A stretch of DNA of 64,000 nt from Brucella thiophenivorans (GTDB taxonomy: Bacteria; Pseudomonadota; Alphaproteobacteria; Rhizobiales; Rhizobiaceae): the NCBI RefSeq assembly GCF_002252445.1, contig NZ_NNRJ01000051.1, forward strand, positions 310,001 to 374,000, given 5' to 3'. Of the stretch, positions 53,313 to 61,630 are shown piece by piece (the stretch's first letter is position 1; each line of letters opens with the position of its first letter). Position numbers and translations under genes: made by a program. The notes under the pieces were generated by a model that saw only the letters and a program-made list of their open reading frames with translations, had not been told where the DNA came from and did no database searches.

Positions 53313-54295
53313 GTTCCCGCCCTTCCCACCGATATGCGTGGATCGAGCCAAAGATAAAGAAAGTCGACTATCAGATTAACCGCTATGACCATGAGAGCAC
53401 TTGTCAGGATGACACCAAGCAGCAGCGGCGTGTCGCGGCTTGCAACCGCCTCTTGTGCCAGTCGTCCAAGTCCCGGCACCGCAAAAACGCTTTCGATCAC
53501 CACACTGCCGCCCAGCATGGAAGCCGCCTGCAATCCCAGCATGGTAACGAGCGGCAAAAGCGCATTGCGCGCGACATGGCGCAGCACAATGCGCGGACGT
53601 GATATGCCACGCGCTTTCAGTGCGCGGACAAAATCCATGCGCCAGATGTCGGCCATCGAAGCGCGCATGACGCGCAGATAAAGGGCCAGATAAATCAGCG
53701 CCAGCGAGACAACCGGCAATACGAGATGACGTGCTATATCGGCTGCGCGTACAAAACCCTCTTTGCCGGAAGCGATGGTTTCAATTCCACTCGAAGGCAG
53801 CCAGCGCAGCTTTATTGAAAACAGGATGACCAGCACCAGCGCCAGCCAGAAACCGGGAATGGCATAAAGTATAAGCGAGGCGACCGACAGAAAACGGTCA
53901 CGAAAACTGCCCGGCCGAGCCCCTGCGACAATTCCCAGAATAGAGCCAACCGCAAACGAGAGCGCTGTCGCAGCGCCCATCAGCAAAAGCGTGTTTGGCA
54001 AGCGTTCAAGAATGATATTAAGAATAGGCCGGTTAAAACTTACCGACCACCCAAGATTGCCTTGAATAAGGGCTAAAAGATAAGCGCTCAGTCTGTGCCA
54101 GACCGATTGATCAAGCCCCCAGCGTGCACGCATTTCAGCAATAGCTGTCGCATCTCCGCCAAAACTCACCGCATAGGCATCCACGGCATCACCGGGTGCC
54201 AGTTCCAGCATCAGAAAACAGCCAATAATCACAATCAGCAGCACGATAATGCTGCCGATCAACCGTTTTCTAATAAGCGCCAGAAGCTGCGTCAC
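53309..54295 (-). CDS. Peptide/nickel-type ABC transporter permease, DppB-like
   Basis: Inner-membrane permease, 328 residues with six helices. It has GLDQSVWHRLSAYLLALIQGNLGWS (cited as WHRLSAYLLALIQGNLGWS), RLPNTLLLMGAATALSFAVG and the permease loop DFVRALKARGISRP. VIESVFAVPGLGRLAQEAV is the usual family motif. The GTG at 54295 overlaps the binding-protein stop (GTGA), so translation is coupled along the operon. Confidence 0.89.
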   Translation of the reverse strand: MTQLLALIRKRLIGSIIVLLIVIIGCFLMLELAPGDAVDAYAVSFGGDATAIAEMRARWGLDQSVWHRLSAYLLALIQGNLGWSVSFNRPILNIILERLPNTLLLMGAATALSFAVGSILGIVAGARPGSFRDRFLSVASLILYAIPGFWLALVLVILFSIKLRWLPSSGIETIASGKEGFVRAADIARHLVLPVVSLALIYLALYLRVMRASMADIWRMDFVRALKARGISRPRIVLRHVARNALLPLVTMLGLQAASMLGGSVVIESVFAVPGLGRLAQEAVASRDTPLLLGVILTSALMVIAVNLIVDFLYLWLDPRISVGRAGT

Positions 54296-55905
54296 TGTTT
54301 GATCCAGCTATCCACCCAGTTGGAGACTGCCCAGCGCGGGTTGTTGGAAACATTCTGCACTCGATCATTCGCAACAGTGATGAAGCCCCATTCAGCGACA
54401 TTAATGAGTGGTAGATCGGCTTCCACCAGCTTCTGAAGCTGATGATAAAGCGCTGTACGCTCCGTCTCATCGATCTCATGTACCGCTTTGGTAATCACAG
54501 CATCAAGCTCCGCATTGGCATAGCCGCCCTGATTGGAGAAAGGCACGCCGGAAGGAATGCCACTTTCAACCAAAATTGTTGTCGAAATGGCCGGATCACC
54601 ACGATAAACGGTTGGCGCAATCGCAAGATCAAAATCGTGATCCGTATAAACTGCCTTCTGATGCGCGGCAGAATCATTATTCACGATGCGCGCATCAATA
54701 CCGATTGCGGCCAACGCCTGACGCAGATAATCACCGAACTGTTTGGTTTCGTTGAAATAGGGTGCGGGCAGCAGTTTCAATGCAAAGCGCGTACCGTCGC
54801 TGCCGCGCTTATAATCCGCCTCATCCAGAAGCGCATTTGCCTTTTCCACGTCAAATGAATACGCGTCCACATTGCCGGTATAGAACTGGTTGTCATAGCG
54901 TGGGACAGGTCCGGTCGACGGCTTGGCATAACCAAGGAAGATCGTCTTCACAACGAAATCGCGGTCAATCGCATGCGCTATCGCTTGACGAACCTTAAGG
55001 TCGTTCAGTTCCTTGCGGCGGTGATTGATCTCCACGACAAGCTGATAGGTCAGCGCCTCATAGCCCTTGGAAATCACACTCAGGCCCGGAACTTTCGAGA
55101 CACGGTCAAGATCGGCCAGCGGCACCGCCGAAAACGCCGCCAGATCAATTTCCTCAGCTTCCAGTGCGCCTGCCGCCGCAGCCCGATCCGGCAATACGCG
55201 ATAAATGATCTCATCAAGATAGGGTTCGCCCTCACCCCAATAATCTTCGTTTTTCGTAAGCCGATAATATTCGCCGGTCTTGTGTTCAGCATATTTAAAA
55301 GGGCCGGTTCCGATGAGCTTTTCATTGGCAGGATTGGCAGCAATATCCGTTCCGTCGAACACATGTTTCGGAACAACGGCGGTCAGTGTAGGCAGCGCAT
55401 TGCGAATAAGCTGGAACGGCGTCGGCTCGATGAAATGGAAAACTGCCGTGTGATCATCAGGCGTTTCAACACGTTCAAGCGCCTTGAACACCACGCGGCC
55501 AAGATTTTGCAAAGGCTTCCAGACCTGCATTGCTGAAAACGCCACATCTGACGAGGTAAAAGGCGTGCCATCATGCCATTTGACACCTTCACGCAAGCGA
55601 AACGTAGCAGTCAGCCCATCATCCGAACCCTCCCAGCTTGTCGCAAGGCGCGGCTCAAGCCCGTTTTCACCATCGAAAGAGGCTTCGGCCAGAGGTTCGA
55701 TGACTTTACTTGCAACGAAAAACACGCCGTTGGATGCAACAATCGCAGGATTCAGATTTCGCGGCTCTGAATCGGCTGCAACGACAAGCCGTCCGCCTTT
55801 TTGCGGCGTATCGGCTGCCACTGCCCATCCCGGCAAAAGCGGCAAAGCCGCAAGCGACGTCGAACCGATAAGAAATGCCCTACGCGATGCAACAAACCGA
55901 GCCAT
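54292..55905 (-). CDS. ABC transporter substrate-binding protein, family 5 (peptide/nickel type)
   Basis: Periplasmic binding protein, 537 residues. The N-terminus has a Tat-like signal (SRRAFLIGSTSLAALPLLPG) and mature sequence from about AADTPQKGG. SBP_bac_5 text: EPRNLNPAIVASNG, FRLREGVKWHDGTPFTSSDV, GTGPFKYAEH and VRQAIAHAIDRDF. The ATG at 55905 has GGAGGCAGGGAT upstream. First gene of the five-gene ABC operon. The ligand (peptide, opine or metal chelate) is not evident. Confidence 0.88.
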   Translation of the reverse strand: MARFVASRRAFLIGSTSLAALPLLPGWAVAADTPQKGGRLVVAADSEPRNLNPAIVASNGVFFVASKVIEPLAEASFDGENGLEPRLATSWEGSDDGLTATFRLREGVKWHDGTPFTSSDVAFSAMQVWKPLQNLGRVVFKALERVETPDDHTAVFHFIEPTPFQLIRNALPTLTAVVPKHVFDGTDIAANPANEKLIGTGPFKYAEHKTGEYYRLTKNEDYWGEGEPYLDEIIYRVLPDRAAAAGALEAEEIDLAAFSAVPLADLDRVSKVPGLSVISKGYEALTYQLVVEINHRRKELNDLKVRQAIAHAIDRDFVVKTIFLGYAKPSTGPVPRYDNQFYTGNVDAYSFDVEKANALLDEADYKRGSDGTRFALKLLPAPYFNETKQFGDYLRQALAAIGIDARIVNNDSAAHQKAVYTDHDFDLAIAPTVYRGDPAISTTILVESGIPSGVPFSNQGGYANAELDAVITKAVHEIDETERTALYHQLQKLVEADLPLINVAEWGFITVANDRVQNVSNNPRWAVSNWVDSWIKQ

Positions 55906-56026
55906 ATCCCTGCCTCCAAAACTCAATTCCCAACTCAGTGTTTACACTGGCGTAAATAGGATTGCAGGGCAAATCCTGTCGCAGTGGCAATAAATATCGA
56001 AAACTGTTTCTCTTTTGGAGAGAATA

Positions 56027-56794
56027 CTAATCTGCTGGCAATTCTCTGCGAGACCAGTCTTTTTTCGGAATCGTATCTCCAATCGCATATTGGAACGACG
56101 AGACCGCCATATCTTTCGGATTAATCGTGCAATTAAAATCCAGATTGTACCAATTGTTACGGCTTCGAAAGGCACCGCCAGACATCTTCAAATTCGACTC
56201 TGTCAACGCTCCACCCGTACGCGCCATCATATCGGGAACAATATCAGGCCGGTGATGGCGGATTTGTTCCAATGCCTCTATCCCGCAAATCTGAATCACC
56301 CGATCTGTCGGAGAGAGCTTGCCCAAAGCCTGTTTGACGCGTGGGTTTGAAAGTGCATCTTTTGAGTATATTTTCTTAGCCTTGATCATCGGTGCCCCCT
56401 GCTTTGTCAAGCTGGCGACGCTGGAATACGATTTTTCAGCGCTGAGAATGGGCTGGCTAGCCGACGCCTTATCTTCGAGAGACCGAGATGCCCCCTCAAT
56501 CGGTTGAAGCGTATCGGACCCTTCCTTTTCAGAGGCCCTGTTTGGCTCTATCTTGGTGTCTTCTTTCTCATCGTTTGAAGCCGCTTCGAACGCCTTATGG
56601 TCCGATGCAGCCTTGTCATTATCGTCAGATTTTTTATCTGGCGCGGTTGGCGGCGGGGGAACCAATTCGACTTTCACATCCTGGGGCTGAACGGAGTGGG
56701 TTGATACTGGAAACGTGATCAATAGCAGGGCAAGAACTGCACCATGCAGGCCGATCGAGACCAAACCACCCAATATAGTATCTTTGTCCACCAC
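56027..56794 (-). CDS. DUF930-domain protein with TonB-like N-terminus
   Basis: Protein of 255 residues. A membrane helix (ILGGLVSIGLHGAVLALLLI) is followed by a Pro- and charge-rich periplasmic linker (LVPPPPTAPDKK, then Asp/Glu/Lys-rich text). This resembles the anchor and stalk of TonB. The C-terminal half is DUF930: KALSNPRVKQALG region (seen as DALSNPRVKQALGKL), QICGIEALEQIRHHRPDIVPD and GAFRSRNNWYNLDFNC. Start GTG at 56794 with AAGGGA upstream. Role unknown; an envelope function is inferred. Confidence 0.8.
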   Translation of the reverse strand: MVDKDTILGGLVSIGLHGAVLALLLITFPVSTHSVQPQDVKVELVPPPPTAPDKKSDDNDKAASDHKAFEAASNDEKEDTKIEPNRASEKEGSDTLQPIEGASRSLEDKASASQPILSAEKSYSSVASLTKQGAPMIKAKKIYSKDALSNPRVKQALGKLSPTDRVIQICGIEALEQIRHHRPDIVPDMMARTGGALTESNLKMSGGAFRSRNNWYNLDFNCTINPKDMAVSSFQYAIGDTIPKKDWSRRELPAD

Positions 56795-57121
56795 CGACGA
56801 TCAGTCCCTTCGTTTCGGCCTGACATAACCAAACATATCGCGCAACAGCACGGATACGGACAATAAAATCTAATGTTTGAGAGCAGAACTGATTTTTCTC
56901 ATCTGGCTTTATAAAAGAAATTATCTTCTTGCCAAGAACCCCTCGTTGCGTAGATCATGGTTAATTATGTGTTGTATCATTTCGTGAGGCCAGGATTACG
57001 CAACACATATGGAGAGCCGTTAGCTCTCTTCATATGCTATAACGCGCATTTGCGGAGTTCTGTATCGAAGTTTCCGTAAATGTTCTCAAGCAGAACCACT
57101 ATTGGAAGAGAGGAAACAGAA
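56795..57121. other. Intergenic region with nested hairpins before the 57122 gene
   Basis: About 330 bases with no gene. ATGTGTTG (56967-56974) pairs with CAACACAT (57001-57008). CATATG-GAGAGC (57006-57017) faces GCTCTC-TT-CATATG (57023-57036). These could form structured leader RNA for the gene at 57122. Confidence 0.5.
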
Positions 57122-57466
57122 ATGTCTAGTTTGCTGCCCCCACTTCATGACGGTCACGCACCGATCTATCTGCATCACTCGTTTCAGGATGCAGTGGATG
57201 CCTATGAGGACTGGAATCTGGAAACAGCGGAGCCAGTCATAGCCATCAACGGTAAAGTCACGCGTATCAGCGTAGTTTTCCGGCGCTTGTGGAGCTGCAC
57301 CGACAAAGTCCCTCGTCACACGCTCGAAGCGTTGCGAGACATCGTTCCGTCCAATGTCATTCACACAGGACGCTGGAAAGAGAATGCAACTTTCGCCGAC
57401 GCCGCTCATCTGATGCGGTCAGCACTTGAATGGCGTAAAGCACGGCGGCTTCCCGCCATCTGCTAA
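57122..57466 (+). CDS. Hypothetical protein, 114 residues
   Basis: Unrecognised cytoplasmic protein. It includes YLHHSFQDAVDAYEDWNLE, then VTRISVVFRRLWSCTDKVP and an ending EWRKARRLPAIC. No signal peptide or membrane helix is visible. The ATG at 57122 has AGAGGAAACAGA upstream. A hairpin-rich leader lies before it and a terminator after it, so it is a single-gene unit. Confidence 0.65.
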   Translation: MSSLLPPLHDGHAPIYLHHSFQDAVDAYEDWNLETAEPVIAINGKVTRISVVFRRLWSCTDKVPRHTLEALRDIVPSNVIHTGRWKENATFADAAHLMRSALEWRKARRLPAIC

Positions 57467-57485
57467 TTTCACACAATCAAAACTG

Positions 57486-57511
57486 CGGGCGGGATCAACC
57501 CCGCCCGTTTT
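57486..57511. terminator. Bidirectional terminator between the 57122 gene and the TerB-like gene
   Basis: CGGGCGGG (57486-57493), loop ATCAAC, CCCGCCCG (57500-57507), then TTTTC, with AAAA on the other side. Confidence 0.8.
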
Positions 57512-57525
57512 CAATTCAATTAAAA

Positions 57526-57936
57526 TTATAGCTTGCGGAAGCGCACCCGTGCGCTGCGTTCGATTGCTGCAACGGTCAGTTCATCCAGCGTCCAGCGATC
57601 ACGCAACATCTGTAGAAACTCAAGCTCTTCCTGCTCTACATGGAGGTCAGCTGCTGCAACCTCAACAGCCAGCGCATAAGCTGTTTCATAAAGCTTCTCT
57701 GGCATTGCATCATGCGCCAGATCGAGAATACGTTCCAGGCCATCCTCATACGAAAGCATTTCCAAGCAATCGCTGGCCAGTTTCGGTAGCCTTGTAGCAT
57801 CAAAGCCTTGGAAAACAGGTAGACGCGAAACCACATTGCTGATGGATGCCAGTTCCGCATCGGTCATGGTCGTATCTGCAGCGGAGGTCGTCACCATGAT
57901 ATAGACGAGCGCGTCTTGCGGCGAAATCTTTTGCAT
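57526..57936 (-). CDS. TerB-family (tellurite resistance B-like) protein
   Basis: Helical protein of 136 residues. TerB-like features: SPQDALVYIMVTTSAADTTMTDAEL with an acidic first motif (cited as ALVYIMVTTSAADTTMTDAE), and VEVAAADLHVEQEELEFLQML, the acidic EF-hand-like repeat. TerB relatives bind metal and are often linked to membrane stress; no ter operon is nearby. The ATG at 57936 has CAGGAG eight bases upstream; the ATG at 57951 is less likely. Confidence 0.78.
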   Translation of the reverse strand: MQKISPQDALVYIMVTTSAADTTMTDAELASISNVVSRLPVFQGFDATRLPKLASDCLEMLSYEDGLERILDLAHDAMPEKLYETAYALAVEVAAADLHVEQEELEFLQMLRDRWTLDELTVAAIERSARVRFRKL

Positions 57937-58143
57937 AAAATGCTCCTGCATGGGCCAAACAGAATCGAAATCTTAGCCAATTTGCGCAAAAATTACGGAG
58001 CCAGTAAGATTTGCGCAAGGAAATTCGACCGTAATTACCGTAGCAAAGATTGACGTGTCGGCTCCGCCGCGCCATAGAGCAATGACAATTAAGCCTAAAC
58101 TTTGCACCTATTACAGCCCTTCACAGGACATCAGGAAAAAATC

Positions 58144-59799
58144 ATGATTTCGCACCGCCTTCCCGAAATTACGCTGACCCCGGAACTGACCGCGGCGGCT
58201 GCGGAAGCGAAATCGTGGCCCTTTGAAGAGGCAAAGAAAATCCTTAAGCGCTATGCCAAGACTGGTATGCCTGAAACCGTAATTTTCGAAACTGGTTATG
58301 GACCATCAGGTTTGCCACATATCGGCACGTTCGGCGAGGTGGCACGTACTTCAATGGTGCGTCATGCCTTCCGCATTCTGACAGAAGACAAGGTCAAGAC
58401 GCGCCTTATTTGCTTCTCCGATGATCTCGATGGAATGCGTAAAATCCCCGACAATGTGCCGGACAAGACTGCACTTGAGCCTTATCTGCAACTGCCGCTA
58501 TCTGCCGTACCAAATCCGTTCGGCGGTGAGTATAAGAGCTTTGCCGAGCATAACAATGCCATGCTCTGCCGCTTCCTCGACACCTTCGGCTTCGATTACG
58601 AATTTGCGAGTGCAACCGATTATTACAAGTCCGGCAAGTTTGATGCGGTGCTGCTCAAAGCCGTCGAACGTTATGACGACATCATGAAGGTGATGCTACC
58701 GACCCTTGGTGAGGACCGTCAGGCCACCTATAGCCCATTCCTGCCGATCTCGCCAAAATCCGGCCGCGTGCTTTACGTGCCGATGAAAACTGTGGACGCC
58801 AAGGCTGGAACCATCACGTTTGACGATGAAGATGGCGTTGAGACAACCTTGCCTGTCACCGGCGGCAATGTGAAGCTGCAATGGAAGCCGGATTTCGGCA
58901 TGCGCTGGGCGGCCATTGGTGTCGATTTCGAAATGTTCGGCAAGGATCACCAAACCAATGCCGGCATTTACGACCGTATCTGCGAAATTCTTGGTGGTCG
59001 CGCGCCGGAGCATTTCGTCTACGAACTGTTCCTCGACGAGATCGGACAGAAGATTTCGAAGTCGAAAGGCAATGGTATCGCCATTGACGAATGGCTAGCC
59101 TATGCGCCAACAGAAAGTCTTGCACTCTATAATTTCCAGAAGCCAAAGACCGCAAAGAAGCTCTATTTCGACGTGATTCCGAAGGCCGTGGATGAATATT
59201 TCACCTATCTTTCGGCCTATGAGCGTCAGGAATGGAAAGATCGTCTCAGTAATCCGGTCTGGCACATTCATTATGGCAACCCACCCAAAGTGAACCTGCC
59301 GGTGACCTTCGCGCTGATGCTCAATCTGGTGAGCGCATCCAATGCTGAAAACCCGAGCGTTCTCTGGGGCTTCATCTCGCGCCACGTACCGGGCGTAACA
59401 CCCGAAAACAACCCGGAACTTGATGCGCTTGTTGGCTATGCAATCCGCTACTTCAATGATTTCGTGAAGCCGACAAAGCAGTTCCGTGCGCCTGATGATG
59501 TTGAGCTTGCAGCCCTTGAAGGGCTGGATGCGAAGCTTGCCACTCTGCCAGCCGACAGTGATGGCAACCATATTCAGAATTCCATTTTGGATGTTGCGCG
59601 CGCAATTGAGCGCTATCAGGACCACAACAAGAAAAGCCCGGAAGGCGGCCCCGGCGTATCAGTTTCCTTCTTCCAGATGCTTTATGAAGTGCTGATTGGT
59701 CAGGAACGCGGTCCGCGCTTTGGCTCCTTCGTTGCCCTTTACGGCATCGATGATACCCGCGCACTGATCAAAAAGGCGCTGGCAGGAAACCTGTCATAG
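58144..59799 (+). CDS. lysK: Lysyl-tRNA synthetase, class I
   Basis: Charges tRNA-Lys. It is the class I (Rossmann) type typical of alphaproteobacteria and archaea, not the class II LysS. It has 551 residues. HIGH-type motif HIGT at residues 59-62 and KMSKS-type motif KISKS at 303-307. Also [15 protein letters not shown] and a helical C-terminal anticodon domain. The ATG at 58144 follows CAGGAAAAAATC. Terminator at 59874. Confidence 0.95.
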   Translation: MISHRLPEITLTPELTAAAAEAKSWPFEEAKKILKRYAKTGMPETVIFETGYGPSGLPHIGTFGEVARTSMVRHAFRILTEDKVKTRLICFSDDLDGMRKIPDNVPDKTALEPYLQLPLSAVPNPFGGEYKSFAEHNNAMLCRFLDTFGFDYEFASATDYYKSGKFDAVLLKAVERYDDIMKVMLPTLGEDRQATYSPFLPISPKSGRVLYVPMKTVDAKAGTITFDDEDGVETTLPVTGGNVKLQWKPDFGMRWAAIGVDFEMFGKDHQTNAGIYDRICEILGGRAPEHFVYELFLDEIGQKISKSKGNGIAIDEWLAYAPTESLALYNFQKPKTAKKLYFDVIPKAVDEYFTYLSAYERQEWKDRLSNPVWHIHYGNPPKVNLPVTFALMLNLVSASNAENPSVLWGFISRHVPGVTPENNPELDALVGYAIRYFNDFVKPTKQFRAPDDVELAALEGLDAKLATLPADSDGNHIQNSILDVARAIERYQDHNKKSPEGGPGVSVSFFQMLYEVLIGQERGPRFGSFVALYGIDDTRALIKKALAGNLS

Positions 59800-59873
59800 A
59801 GCGGCTCCCGCTCTATTTATTTTTTACGCATTCTCCTACGCAAAAACGCTTAAGCTACTGATATTTTTGTAAA

Positions 59874-59906
59874 AAGCCACGCCCGAAATTTCGGGCGTGG
59901 CTTTTT
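59874..59906. terminator. Strong bidirectional terminator after lysK
   Basis: AAGCCACGCCCGAAA (59874-59888) and TTTCGGGCGTGGCTT (59889-59903) form a perfect 15-base arm hairpin followed by TTTTATTTT. It separates lysK and the convergent SNase-like gene. Confidence 0.85.
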
Positions 59907-59910
59907 TATT

Positions 59911-60798
59911 TTAGTTTTGCGGCGCAGGCGGGAAATCACCATCAAGCGGCTGCGGTGCTACAGGTTGTTGAGGCGCTTCCGGCGTTATGATCAGAGGCAC
60001 GCTCGGTTCATTATCCAGTTCCGGCAAAGCGGTTTCCGGCTTATCACCATAAAGGCCGAGCTTTGCAGTTTCCGCCTTCTCACCAGCTTCCTGATAGGCA
60101 CTCCCGGCTATAGCCCTGGCCCAACCGTTAGTAACAAGCCACAAAGCGGGGTCGTCATTGCCAACACTACATTGCGTTGCGATAGCTGCACCGCTATCAT
60201 TTTGCGGCAAGCGGCACAGGATAGCACGCGAGCGCAACCATTGGCGAAACGCCGTGCGCGCCTGCATACCGCATGGCCAGCTTTCACCATTTACAGCCTC
60301 GCATGTCTGCTCAATCGGTACGGCTTCAATGCCTTGCAAATCGACAATGCGCCCCTGACTTTCAAGCTTACCAGCCGCAATCGCAACAGGACGTTGCAGA
60401 AGTTGCATTGGTTCAGTCTCATCCACTGGCACAGCCGGTGCCGGTGGCTCAGGTGGCGTCGGCGTTGAAGCAAGGCCAAGATCGCTTAGAGGTGGACGGG
60501 CTGGCTCGCGTTCCAGCCCTGCCTGACCACCGTCACCAGCTTGTGCATTTGGTTCGGTAACTTGCGTCGTGGAGCTATCTTTAGCCGGTTCGTTGTAATC
60601 GAATTGCTCGACCACAATTCCGTTGCCACTATTCGACTGAGGCTGCCCCTGTTCTTCTCCGCCTTCAACAACAGTTACAGGACGATCAAGCGCGCCATAA
60701 AATGGTGACACAAAAGCGGTCACCAGAATGGCTCCGGTCAGCCCGGCAAATACGCCAAAAACGATGCGGGCGTGGCTCTTTCTCTCTGGTTTTGTCAT
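59911..60798 (-). CDS. Membrane-anchored SNase-like (thermonuclease-fold) protein
   Basis: Protein of 295 residues. It has an N-terminal membrane helix (IVFGVFAGLTGAILVTAFVS, residues 11-30) and a long Pro/Gln/Glu-rich linker. A C-terminal SNase-like domain follows (VPIEQTCEAVNGESWPCG, MQARTAFRQWLRSRAILCRL, WLVTNGWARAI). The Arg-Glu-Arg catalytic set of true nucleases is not clearly visible, so it may be a binding domain. The ATG at 60798 shares its A with the stop of the S24 gene (TAATG), so the two are coupled. Confidence 0.75.
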   Translation of the reverse strand: MTKPERKSHARIVFGVFAGLTGAILVTAFVSPFYGALDRPVTVVEGGEEQGQPQSNSGNGIVVEQFDYNEPAKDSSTTQVTEPNAQAGDGGQAGLEREPARPPLSDLGLASTPTPPEPPAPAVPVDETEPMQLLQRPVAIAAGKLESQGRIVDLQGIEAVPIEQTCEAVNGESWPCGMQARTAFRQWLRSRAILCRLPQNDSGAAIATQCSVGNDDPALWLVTNGWARAIAGSAYQEAGEKAETAKLGLYGDKPETALPELDNEPSVPLIITPEAPQQPVAPQPLDGDFPPAPQN

Positions 60799-61451
60799 TA
60801 CTGGCTTGCCCACAAGATACGGGCAATCCATTCGACATCCTTAGTTTCAAAGGCACGGTTTGGAAATTCGGGATTGAACGAATGCAATTCAATTGTGCGT
60901 GGTGTCTGGCGATGCAGGATTTTAGCCATAACCTCTCCGTCTTTGGTACGAACAACCACACGATCACCACGGCGAACCGCCGCATTGGGGGCAACGACCA
61001 GCGTATCGCCATCGCGATAAAGCGGCAACATCGAGTCGCCGGAAACTTCCAGCGCATAGACATTATCACTGGGTGCAGCAGGAAATTCAACCACGTCCCA
61101 GCCCTGACCAGCAGGAAAGCCCGCATCATCAAAATAACCACCAGCGCCTGCTTCTGCCATACCGAGCAGCGGAATCGAACTCGGTTCCTGAAGATAATCG
61201 CCATAATGAGGTGTCGAAACTTCGCCGCGGATCAACCGGGTGAATTCGTCAAATGTCGCGCCTGTCGCCTCCATGACCTTGGCCAGAGATTCTGTCGAAG
61301 GCCAGCGTGCGCGGCCATCCGCAGCATATCGCTTGGACTTGTTGAAGGTCGTCGGATCAAGTCCCGCGCGGCGCGCAAGACCAGACGCACTCAAGGAACT
61401 GCGTTCTGCTAAGGCATCTATCGCAGCCCATACGCTATCATGAGAAAACAT
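60798..61451 (-). CDS. S24-family LexA/CI-like repressor-protease
   Basis: Protein of 217 residues. N-terminal helix-turn-helix: SASGLARRAGLDPTTFNKSKRY, cited as GLARRAGLDPTTFNKS. The C-terminal S24 peptidase has GDSMLPLYRDGD with the nucleophile Ser140 and the general base Lys177 in EVMAKILHR. A possible Ala-Gly self-cleavage point lies in AEAGAGG near residue 101. Phage-type relatives respond to DNA damage, but no phage genes flank it. It is translationally coupled to the SNase-like protein. Start at 61451. Confidence 0.85.
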   Translation of the reverse strand: MFSHDSVWAAIDALAERSSLSASGLARRAGLDPTTFNKSKRYAADGRARWPSTESLAKVMEATGATFDEFTRLIRGEVSTPHYGDYLQEPSSIPLLGMAEAGAGGYFDDAGFPAGQGWDVVEFPAAPSDNVYALEVSGDSMLPLYRDGDTLVVAPNAAVRRGDRVVVRTKDGEVMAKILHRQTPRTIELHSFNPEFPNRAFETKDVEWIARILWASQ

Positions 61452-61580
61452 TTAAACGACCCGCCAAAGAGGATTATAAACCTAATACCCCACCCTATAT
61501 TGCGTTAAACCTAACCGATTTCCTGATTTTACGCAAGATGTGCTCTTTTACAGGGAAAATTTTCTTAATCAAAAACAAAA

Positions 61581-61606
61581 GCACGCGGCATGAATATGCC
61601 GCGTGC
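61581..61606 (-). terminator. Intrinsic terminator after fadJ
   Basis: GCACGCGGCAT (61581-61591), loop GAAT, ATGCCGCGTGC (61596-61606). On the minus strand it is followed by TTTTGTTTTTG, so it ends fadJ transcription. Confidence 0.85.
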
Positions 61607-61630
61607 TTTTTCACGGTCCAAATTGACTGA

